From NCBI GenBank assembly GCA_023250495.1, contig JAHFAP010000002.1:1-7373 (forward strand): a stretch of DNA of 7,373 nt. The letters are read 5' to 3'. This DNA is from Deltaproteobacteria bacterium (GTDB lineage: Bacteria; Desulfobacterota; Binatia; UBA9968). The first letter of the stretch is position 1. Each line of letters opens with the position of its first letter. The translations under genes were made by a program, and so were the position numbers. Below, one piece after another: positions 1 to 5,555 of this stretch. Below the pieces are notes generated by a model that saw only the letters and a program-made list of their open reading frames with translations, searched no databases and was not told the origin of the DNA.

Positions 1-2
1 AG

Positions 3-227
3 CAACACTACGGGATTGAGATGATTGCTCCCCACCGCAGCAATCGGACCCACTCCACGCAGGACGGTCGGCCCTTACGCCGTTATCGGCGGCGATGGAC
101 GATCGAGCGCCTGTTCGCCTGGTTGCCAGTATTTCGCCGACTGGTCACGCGCTACGAGTACCACATCGAAAATTTCTTGGGGATGGTCCGACTCGGATGC
201 ATCAAAATCATGCTGAGGTATTTTTGA
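3..227 (+). CDS. IS5-family DDE transposase, C-terminal part (5' end outside window)
   Basis: This is the last 74 codons of an IS5-type transposase. The frame is open from base 3 through the window edge and stops with TGA at 225-227. The piece contains the C-terminal catalytic block: YRRRWTIE fits the Y-(2)-R-(3)-E signature, and the predicted catalytic Glu is the GAG codon at 105-107. It is followed by RLFAWLPVFRRLVTRYEYH and by ENFLG...GCIKIML, both typical of IS5/IS1031-like proteins. This enzyme class cuts and joins the ends of its own insertion sequence. The ATG at 21 is internal and not a real start, because homology-like sequence (YGIE) precedes it. Whether the element is intact cannot be judged. 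Its right end should lie just after the stop, perhaps around 225-245, but without the left end the terminal repeat cannot be confirmed. Confidence 0.88.
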   Translation, partial: QHYGIEMIAPHRSNRTHSTQDGRPLRRYRRRWTIERLFAWLPVFRRLVTRYEYHIENFLGMVRLGCIKIMLRYF

Positions 228-637
228 GACCAGCTCTAGTGCCGGACCGAGCGGGGATCTTTCACTTCCACTGACGAACTGAAACTCCTGGTCGAAATAG
301 GAGATAAGGAATTTGAGAAACTAAGAGTTTTAATAACGGTAGATTAGCTGTTTATAAGTCCTGCGGCTTTAGCAATTCATTCCGTTAATTGATCGCCGGC
401 TGAAGCAACAACCCGGTTGAGGTGCGCGAGTTGATGTGACCCGGAATCCTGCCCCGAGAGTGTAACCGATTTGTTGAAAGTGGGTATCCCGGATCATATC
501 GCAAACACCTTTTTAATGATGCTCAAGCCTAAGGCGGAGGGTTAGTCGAGAGGTTGGTAGCGTAAAGATTACTGGAAACTAGCGGCAGTTTGGAGCGGGC
601 TGTCGGGCGAAGAGGGAATAAAATCAGCAAGGGAAAC
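228..637. other. Intergenic spacer between the IS5-type element and the first amidohydrolase gene
   Basis: I see no convincing gene here. The stretch is AT-richer than the flanking genes, especially at 290-400, and has stops in all frames at short intervals. One 34-codon open stretch ends near 345 but has no start codon or ribosome binding site. The right end of the IS should fall in the first bases. The promoter for the gene at 650 must lie here or further upstream. A TTGAAA at 474-479 with a CATATC at 495-500 has only a 15-base spacer, so I do not call it. Confidence 0.5.
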
Positions 638-646
638 GGAGGAAGG
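638..646 (+). promoter_or_regulatory. Ribosome binding site that decides the start at 650
   Basis: The sequence GGAGGAAGG ends three bases before the ATG at 650, and its GGAGG core (638-642) sits 7 bases upstream. This strong Shine-Dalgarno match favours ATG 650 over an in-frame TTG at 590. The TTG start would also put 20 polar, basic residues in front of an otherwise standard signal peptide. Confidence 0.8.
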
Positions 647-649
647 CAG

Positions 650-2467
650 ATGCATCGGGCAAATTTTTGGAGGCAAGGGTTGGTACCGTACCTCTTGATT
701 CTTCTTATGTGTTCCGTAGGGGCAGAGGCTCAGTCGCAGCAAGCAACAGAAGGCATTCTCGTTTTGGAAGGAGGGACTCTGATCTCCCCAGAACGACGGG
801 ATCCGTTGGCCGATTCTGTGATTGTTGTACGGGGAAACCGGATCCAGACAGTTGGGAAGCGCGGTGCGGTCCAGTATCCAGCGAATGCGCACGTCCTGAA
901 ATTGGATGGGAAATATGTCATCCCGGGTCTGATCGATTCGCACCTGCACCTTCAGGGTTGGGACTTGGAGCTGATTATCGCCAACGGCATTACGTCCGCT
1001 CTGGAGCATGCAGGCAATTTCTGGATACTGGCAGTTCGGGACGGGATTGCCAAAGGCAAGATGCGAGGTCCGCGTCTGTACGCCAGCAATATCTGTGGCA
1101 CTCCCATTTGCGGTCGTCTGCATGGGGGGCCCTTGGGTTATGAAGGTTTTGGCTTTCAGGACATGTGGGGCAACGGTATTATCTACGATGGCATTGAGAT
1201 CGAAGATCTGGAGGAAGTGCGTGCGATGGACGCTGGTCGGTCGGAAGCTGTTCTTAGGACTCCGGAGCAAGCACGGGAGTTAGTGAGAAGGCTGATCCGC
1301 AACGGCTCGCAGGGGATCAAGGTCCATCACAATCTTTCCCGCGATGTCCTGAAAGTGATCGTCGAAGAGGCCCATCGCGCTGGGATTCCGGTGGTAGGTC
1401 ACCGGCTCGATGCGCGGGAAAATGCCGAATTCGGAATGGACTTTATCGAGCATACCAGTCCCGTTGCAATCGCCACGATTACCGACCGGGAAAAATTCCG
1501 CCAGCTTCGGGAGGGCAAGATTTTGGATCCCCATTACCTGATGGATCCGGCAGCTTTTCCGGATTTGATCCAGAAATTGGTGAAAAGTAAAGTTTACTTC
1601 AATCCAACGCTGTCGGGAGGCTGGCGGGCCGCGAATGGAAGACAAAAGGAATATGCAAAGGAAGTGAGGGAATACTTCAGCCAACCCGGCTTGCAATATG
1701 TGCCGCCGGAACTGGTTCAGAAATACTTCAATGATTTCGAGATGCTGGACCGACTTTCCCCCGACGAGGCACGCATTTTGGAAGAAGGATACAAGAAGGT
1801 GCAGCAATTCCTGCGGGAATTCGTGAAGGCGGGAGGAAAGCTCCTCGCCGGTGTTGATTCAGCCAATACGGGTGTGCCCGGGTTGGGGATTCATCAGGAG
1901 ATGGAACTGATGGTCGATGCGGGAATCAGTCCGATGGATGCCTTGAAGAGCGCAACCATTAACGAAGCAGAACTAATGCGCAAGGAGAAAGACCTCGGCA
2001 CGGTCGAGGCAGGCAAGCTGGCCGATCTGGTCGTTCTGGGTGGCGACCCCCTGGCCCAAATCAGCAACACGAGAAAAGTGGAGACGGTGATCATGGACGG
2101 GAAAACGATCGATATTTCGTTCCACCCAGATTACAAAATACCAATTCCGAATCCCGCCCTCATCAGAGAAGGTCTTCTTCCTTCAATTCCCGTGAGATTG
2201 GGTCTAAATGCGAGTATCCCTAACGAAGCAGTCGAAGGTAGTGGCGATCGCGAGATCGAACTGACGGGAAAGTTTCTACCCTCTGCCAAGGTGCTTTTTA
2301 ATCAGGCGGAAATAAGGAGTACTTTTATAAATCCCCGAAGATTGAAGGCTACCATTCCGTCCAGGTTGCTACAGGTGGGAACATATCCGATTCAGGTAAC
2401 AAGTCCAATGTTCCGGGGTGGAACGGATAAATCAAACGTAATTTATTTCATCGTGAAATACCGCTGA
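650..2467 (+). CDS. Secreted metal-dependent amidohydrolase with C-terminal IPT/TIG-like domain
   Basis: The product is 605 residues. Residues 1-27 form a signal peptide (basic start, hydrophobic LVPYLLILLM, AEA before the cut), so the protein is exported. Residues about 35-490 are an amidohydrolase-superfamily barrel of the imidazolonepropionase/prolidase-like type. Visible motifs are IDSHLH with metal-binding H98 and H100, a GIKVHH segment whose K224 could be the carbamylated bridging lysine, H251 in VVGHRLDA, H268 in FIEHTS, and D403 in AGVDSANTG. The family signature LGTVEAGKLADLVVLGGDPL closes the domain. These residues predict hydrolysis of a C-N (amide or cyclic amide) bond, but the substrate is unknown. 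Residues about 514-603 resemble an IPT/TIG immunoglobulin-like fold (ELTGKFLPSAKVLFNQ, LKATIPSRLL, GTYPIQVTSP), an unusual addition to this enzyme family. C149 and C154 form a Cys pair in the loop after the first strands. All core motifs are intact, so it is probably functional. Confidence 0.9.
   Translation: MHRANFWRQGLVPYLLILLMCSVGAEAQSQQATEGILVLEGGTLISPERRDPLADSVIVVRGNRIQTVGKRGAVQYPANAHVLKLDGKYVIPGLIDSHLHLQGWDLELIIANGITSALEHAGNFWILAVRDGIAKGKMRGPRLYASNICGTPICGRLHGGPLGYEGFGFQDMWGNGIIYDGIEIEDLEEVRAMDAGRSEAVLRTPEQARELVRRLIRNGSQGIKVHHNLSRDVLKVIVEEAHRAGIPVVGHRLDARENAEFGMDFIEHTSPVAIATITDREKFRQLREGKILDPHYLMDPAAFPDLIQKLVKSKVYFNPTLSGGWRAANGRQKEYAKEVREYFSQPGLQYVPPELVQKYFNDFEMLDRLSPDEARILEEGYKKVQQFLREFVKAGGKLLAGVDSANTGVPGLGIHQEMELMVDAGISPMDALKSATINEAELMRKEKDLGTVEAGKLADLVVLGGDPLAQISNTRKVETVIMDGKTIDISFHPDYKIPIPNPALIREGLLPSIPVRLGLNASIPNEAVEGSGDREIELTGKFLPSAKVLFNQAEIRSTFINPRRLKATIPSRLLQVGTYPIQVTSPMFRGGTDKSNVIYFIVKYR
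2189..2458 (+). other. IPT/TIG-like domain encoded at the end of the amidohydrolase gene
   Basis: This part of the gene encodes residues about 514-603. The pattern is a beta-rich run with GSGDREIELTGKFLPSAKVL, then a central FINPRRLKATIPSRLL, then GTYPIQVTSP with a following GGTDKSNVIYFIV. That order (tG.gF.p...v, t....lta.vP..ll...Gty.v.v..p, .s..~.f.V) matches the IPT/TIG fold seen in bacterial surface and secreted proteins. In such proteins it usually acts as a spacer or binding module. The assignment is by pattern only, not by a profile search. Confidence 0.7.
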
Positions 2468-2529
2468 AAAATGCAATTCCAGTCTTGTAGAAACAAGGAT
2501 CACGAATATTCCAAAACGATAGGGGAATC

Positions 2530-2750
2530 ATAAGGGCGAAACGGCTTTTGAGTACTGCGGTAATGATGTTGGTGGTCGGGCGTGGGCCGATCCTGCTGGC
2601 CCAGGGGGCCAGCAGCGCAATGGCAAGCACCTTCTGCGGATCCCTTCGGTGGCCGGAAGCTCGTCAGGCACCGACCGAATCGCGCAGCAAGAGCGACTGT
2701 CCCGCAAAGGTGGAGTGGACGTACTTCTTTGGCGTTACCAGAAATTTCCT
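2530..2750 (+). pseudogene. Possible relic of a secreted-protein gene (signal peptide without a start codon)
   Basis: Reading from 2530 gives an ATA codon followed by RAKRLLSTAVMMLVVG and then GPILLAQGASSAM. This looks like a basic n-region, a hydrophobic core and a cut site (LAQ or later), as if an ATG had mutated to ATA. An AGGGGA at 2521-2526 lies just upstream. After about 30 codons the sequence loses any recognisable character, and the frame runs on into the downstream amidohydrolase gene, so it is not a working gene as it stands. A TTG at 2548 could serve as a start but has no ribosome binding site. It could be the leftover 5' end of a deleted gene, or chance. Confidence 0.25.
2593..2615. 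repeat. Perfect 10-bp inverted repeat with 3-base loop
   Basis: CTGCTGGCCC (2593-2602) and GGGCCAGCAG (2606-2615) are exact reverse complements separated by AGG. The GC-rich stem should form a very stable hairpin in RNA on either strand. There is no T-run after it on either side, so it is not a classical Rho-independent terminator. It sits between the stop at 2467 and the start at 2762, where it could protect the 3' end of the upstream message or weaken read-through. Confidence 0.75.
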
Positions 2751-2761
2751 GGAGGTGAATT

Positions 2762-4681
2762 ATGAACAGACATTGCGTCTTGAGATTTTACTTCCTTCTC
2801 GCCCTCGTTTGGGGAGGACAATCTGTCGTCTCCGCCCAGCAGCCGGACGAGATGATTCTCTACAACGGGAAGATCGTTACGCTGGATGATCATAGCTTCC
2901 AGTCCAGAGTAGGTACGATTGCCCAGGCGATGCATATCAAAGACGGCAAGATACTTCACGTGGGCACCAATGCTCAAATTCGCGCCATGGGAGGAACAGA
3001 TACCAGGCAGATGGATCTGAAGGGACGAACCGTAATTCCTGGATTGATTCTGACGCATGAACACCCCTGGGACTGGAATCCGGTCGAGCCGTGGGTAGTG
3101 AAGAAGGTTCTCACCGACGACATCATTGTTACTCGATTTTTAGAGGGCAGCCCGGAGGAAAACCTGAAAGCCTTTCCCGGAGTATTGGCAGAAGCGGTTG
3201 GTAAGGCGAAACGGGGGCAGTGGATCTACATCGTTTTTACCGCCGGCAAAAATTATGAGTGGAGCACGGCGGGAAACGGGGGCTTCGGACGGTGGGGGAT
3301 GGATCCGAAGGTATTCAACCCGCTCGACGGAAAGCGGATCACGAAAGAGCAGTTGGATGCAGCGGCGCCCAATAATCCGGTCGTGCTCCGGGATGTTTTT
3401 ACCTCGATGGTCCTCAATCAGAAAGCGATTGACGAAGGCCGAAAAGTATACACCCAGCCGGACGTCAATCCCCTCAGCGGAGGCGAACAGGCCAGTTCCC
3501 TTGGGGACCCCAGCACGTTCCGGTGGTTTATCGGGGACGTGATGCTGCGAGACTACCATCCCCAGCTGGTCGAGTTGATGCGTCTGGGTTTGGAATGGTG
3601 GGCCGGTTACGGGTTGACCGCCTTTTCCTCCAATGCGTATGCTCCTTCGAATCTCGCTGTGTATGGGGAACTGGACCGCAAAGGCCAAATGCCCATCCGT
3701 ACGATGTGGAGCTGGAACTGGCGACAGAACTATTTCTATTCTGACCCCTATTTCCTCTACAGCCAGGCTCTGAACATCGGGAAAGGAACGGACTATGTCT
3801 GGTTCGGGGGAGGGAGGGCGGTGACCGGGGGCGGCTGCACGATGCTGAGGCCAGTTCCGTCCTCCACCCTCGCCAAAGTCGCGGAACTCCAAGTCAAGGA
3901 TCGCGAGCAACAATGCAACTATGCTCCCGATGCACGCGGAGCCAAGCTCCTCTACGACTGGATCAAAGCCGGAGGACGGTATGTGGGCAACCACACCTCC
4001 GGCGATGTGGACGTGGACGGCATCATGCTGACGATCCTGAAGGCCAGCAAGGATGCGGGGATGACCGAGGAAGAAATCCGGGCGAAGCGCCACGGCATTG
4101 ACCACATGGTTTTGTGGCCCCGGCAGGACCAGATCGAAAACATGAAGAAGCTGGGCATTCTTGCCAGCGGGGACTCCTTTGAAATTATGCAAGCCATGCC
4201 GGCCGTTTTCGACATCTACGGAGAAAGAGGAGTCTCCCAAGTTGTTCCCAAGCGCCGGGTCGTGGAGGCCGGGATTCCGACGAGCGTGGAGATCGACCGG
4301 GCGATTGGCAGCACGAATTTTACAATCTTCTCGTCCGGCATTGCGCCGATGATTGAGCGCAAGGGATGGGACGGGAAAGAATACGGCGAGAACCAACGTC
4401 TGAGCCGGGAGCTTGCCTTGAAAAGCGCCACCTACTGGGGCGCGTATTATCTGCTCCGAGAAAATGTTCTGGGCTCGCTGGAACCAGGCAAGTGGGCCGA
4501 TTTTCTGGTGCTGGACCGGGACTACCTTACCGTCCCAGAGAATGAAATCAGGAATATTCATGTCCTCATGACGGTAGTAGGAGGAAAGATTATCCACTTG
4601 GTCCCCTCCCTGGCGCGGGAGACGGGCATGCAACCTTCTGGGTCGCAAGTGTCCCTCGGCGGACCGGCAGCGCAGTGGTGA
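2762..4681 (+). CDS. Secreted YtcJ-like amidohydrolase (amidohydrolase family 3)
   Basis: The product is 639 residues. The start is supported by GGAGGTGA at 2751-2758, 6 bases from GGAGG to the ATG. Residues 1-25 are a signal peptide (hydrophobic FYFLLALVWGG, VSA before QQ). The rest follows the YtcJ-like layout: an N-terminal strand-rich part (MILYNGKIVTLDD), VIPGLILTHEHP with metal-binding H99 and H101, a long insertion-rich barrel, HTSGDVDVD with H411, RHGIDHM with H448, a late Asp candidate D512 in VEIDRA, and the C-terminal signature GSLEPGKWADFLVLDRDYL. Such proteins are predicted metal-dependent hydrolases acting on C-N bonds. Substrates for this subgroup are poorly known. Note that the usual Asp two residues before the first His (DxHxH) is replaced here (LTHEH). 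It is on the same strand as the first amidohydrolase but not close kin: the first is of the imidazolonepropionase type, so this is not a simple tandem copy. Confidence 0.9.
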   Translation: MNRHCVLRFYFLLALVWGGQSVVSAQQPDEMILYNGKIVTLDDHSFQSRVGTIAQAMHIKDGKILHVGTNAQIRAMGGTDTRQMDLKGRTVIPGLILTHEHPWDWNPVEPWVVKKVLTDDIIVTRFLEGSPEENLKAFPGVLAEAVGKAKRGQWIYIVFTAGKNYEWSTAGNGGFGRWGMDPKVFNPLDGKRITKEQLDAAAPNNPVVLRDVFTSMVLNQKAIDEGRKVYTQPDVNPLSGGEQASSLGDPSTFRWFIGDVMLRDYHPQLVELMRLGLEWWAGYGLTAFSSNAYAPSNLAVYGELDRKGQMPIRTMWSWNWRQNYFYSDPYFLYSQALNIGKGTDYVWFGGGRAVTGGGCTMLRPVPSSTLAKVAELQVKDREQQCNYAPDARGAKLLYDWIKAGGRYVGNHTSGDVDVDGIMLTILKASKDAGMTEEEIRAKRHGIDHMVLWPRQDQIENMKKLGILASGDSFEIMQAMPAVFDIYGERGVSQVVPKRRVVEAGIPTSVEIDRAIGSTNFTIFSSGIAPMIERKGWDGKEYGENQRLSRELALKSATYWGAYYLLRENVLGSLEPGKWADFLVLDRDYLTVPENEIRNIHVLMTVVGGKIIHLVPSLARETGMQPSGSQVSLGGPAAQW

Positions 4682-4731
4682 CATACGCCCGACTAGAAGC
4701 TATTGGGCTCTGTTGGCATCCTGTTTGCTCT

Positions 4732-4940
4732 CTAGCGATGGCTGCGCCGGTAGAGGTTGTAGGCCAGCCCAACACGAGGGCACGGCGGAGTTGCATGAAC
4801 AAACTCCGGCCTGGTGCACGGGCGGAGAGTTTACGTTTGACCGTAGAGAAGACGGTCTCGACCAACGCGCGCCGGGTATACTGGCGCCGGGGAAAGCCTT
4901 GCCGCATTTTGGCTCGCACTCCGTGGTGCTTCCGCAAACA
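4732..4940 (-). pseudogene. DDE transposase remnant, C-terminal part, frameshifted
   Basis: Read on the minus strand, bases from about 4937 down to 4767 encode HGVRAKMRQGFPRRQYTRRA and then LVETVFSTVKRKLSARAPGR. This matches the C-terminal catalytic block of an IS4/IS5-superfamily transposase, with the predicted catalytic Glu in LVETVF. Near 4767-4775 the frame breaks. The natural ending VGLAYNLYRRSHR followed by a TAG stop (4732-4734) continues in another frame, so a small indel has hit the gene. The N-terminal two thirds, with the two catalytic Asp residues, are missing: upstream of about 4940-4970 the sequence no longer resembles a transposase in any minus frame. It cannot make an active enzyme. 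The element's end probably lies between the stop and about 4700, directly behind the amidohydrolase gene. Confidence 0.75.
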
Positions 4941-5001
4941 ATTGTTGCTGGGGCAATTTGTAACCCATTCCTGTGGTAGGATTTGAGACCTAATTTCCAG
5001 G

Positions 5002-5017
5002 TCGGCAGATCTGCCGA
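5002..5017. repeat. Perfect 16-bp palindrome
   Basis: TCGGCAGATCTGCCGA reads the same on both strands, with no spacer. It lies between the DDE transposase remnant and the start of the IS1-like fragment. It could be part of an IS end, a dimeric regulator's operator, or a hairpin-forming site. A run of four A's overlaps its right edge (5017-5020), so on the minus strand the site is preceded by T's. No other copy is visible in the window. Confidence 0.7.
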
Positions 5018-5034
5018 AAACGGGTCCCAGTGCC

Positions 5035-5295
5035 ATGAGCAGTCCCCGCTGGCCCAACCAACGTTGTCCCAGAAAACAATCTGCAGGCGATCACATCATT
5101 CGATTCGGCTTCTACCGGACCCGATGGGGCAGGCGTCGCCGATTCCAATGCAGGCGTTGTGGCCAAACCTTCTGTCGGAACAGCGGAACCGTTTATCATC
5201 GCCTCCAACACCGACGTGTGACCTTTGACCAAGTTGCCGCCCTCAGCGTCGAAGGTGTGAATAAATCTGCCATTGCACGAGTCCAGCGAATAGCG
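5035..5295 (+). pseudogene. IS1-like zinc-ribbon transposase, N-terminal fragment
   Basis: About 87 codons match the N-terminal part of IS1-like or ISNCY-type transposases: a zinc ribbon (RCPRKQSAG ... FQCRRCGQTF), the linking motif FGFYRTRWGRRRR, NSGTVYHRLQH, then a helix-turn-helix-like VEGVNKSAIARVQRIA that would recognise DNA. Translation from the ATG at 5035 has no clear ribosome binding site. After residue 87 the sequence switches abruptly to unrelated residues (EPDSALPRP) and stops at 5338-5340, so the whole catalytic domain is gone. The first knuckle reads CPRK where CPxC is expected, so one zinc ligand is also lost. The fragment is a decayed remnant, not an active gene. Confidence 0.72.
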
Positions 5296-5458
5296 GAGCC
5301 CGATAGCGCCCTGCCGCGTCCGAAGTCACGGTGCGGGTAATACCCGTCTCTACGTTGCGCAACTGAACGGTTGCACCCGGAATCACTGCCCCGCTGGAAT
5401 CGGCCACCGTCCCGAGAATTGTTCCTGTGGTTACCTGCGCTAGAGCGCTGGCAAGGGA
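5291..5458 (-). pseudogene. Oar-like TonB-dependent receptor, N-terminal fragment
   Basis: On the minus strand, 56 codons encode the end of a signal peptide (SLASALAQ) followed by VTTGTILGTVADSSGAVIPG, ATVQLRNVETGITRTVTSDA and AGRYRAPL. This is the first part of a carboxypeptidase-regulatory-like (CarboxypepD_reg) plug-proximal domain. That domain opens the large Oar-like TonB-dependent outer-membrane proteins common in Acidobacteriota. The rest of the roughly 1000-residue protein is missing: the reading runs straight into the IS1-like fragment at about 5291-5296. Upstream, the start and the hydrophobic part of the signal peptide are also not readable. A run of seven G's (plus strand 5464-5470) interrupts that side. 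In other frames of the same strand only a meaningless overlapping ORF is seen. Confidence 0.72.
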
Positions 5459-5496
5459 GCATCGGGGGGGTCCTGCGCTGTCGGGAGCAATTGAGA

Positions 5497-5502
5497 TATA
5501 CT
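5497..5502 (+). promoter_or_regulatory. Possible -10 box for the CMD gene
   Basis: TATACT differs from the TATAAT consensus at one position and lies 53 bases before the ATG at 5556. No good -35 box is found about 17 bases upstream, and the extended TGn motif is absent. This is a weak call, offered because the gene follows IS and receptor debris and needs a local promoter. Confidence 0.25.
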
Positions 5503-5555
5503 AGCGGACAAGGCAACGTAAAAGGAAAATATCCGGTCGTGATGAGGAGTATTCC

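Larger units (their letters stand above)
2468..2761. other. Gap between the two amidohydrolase genes
   Basis: This 294-base gap has no complete gene. It holds a perfect hairpin at 2593-2615, a possible relic of a signal-peptide-encoding reading frame from about 2530, and the ribosome binding site of the next gene (GGAGGTGA at 2751-2758). The gap is long for an operon, so the second amidohydrolase may have its own promoter, but no clear promoter boxes are visible. Confidence 0.5.

Noticed and set aside
240..345. Short open stretch (TDELKLLVEIGDKEFEKL) in the first spacer
   Set aside because: It is only about 34 codons after an in-frame stop, with no start codon and no ribosome binding site. 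It is probably chance.
590..649. TTG at 590 as the start of the first amidohydrolase
   Set aside because: It has no ribosome binding site and adds 20 polar, basic residues before a normal signal peptide. ATG 650 has a strong GGAGG 7 bases upstream.
569..1270. 233-codon minus-strand frame opposite the first amidohydrolase
   Set aside because: It is antisense to a clear coding region, with no motif and no ribosome binding site.
3140..4684. 514-codon open frame on the minus strand
   Set aside because: It lies wholly opposite the well-supported YtcJ-like gene, shows no recognisable motif and has low-complexity basic and proline-rich composition typical of a GC-rich antisense shadow.
4675..4986. 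Plus-strand frame across the transposase remnant
   Set aside because: It is the antisense of the minus-strand transposase block and has no family features.
223..4990. Shared TTTGAGACC at 223-231 and 4982-4990 as a pair of IS ends
   Set aside because: Many 9-base matches are expected by chance in a window of this size, the flanks do not extend the match, and the two sites adjoin different element types.
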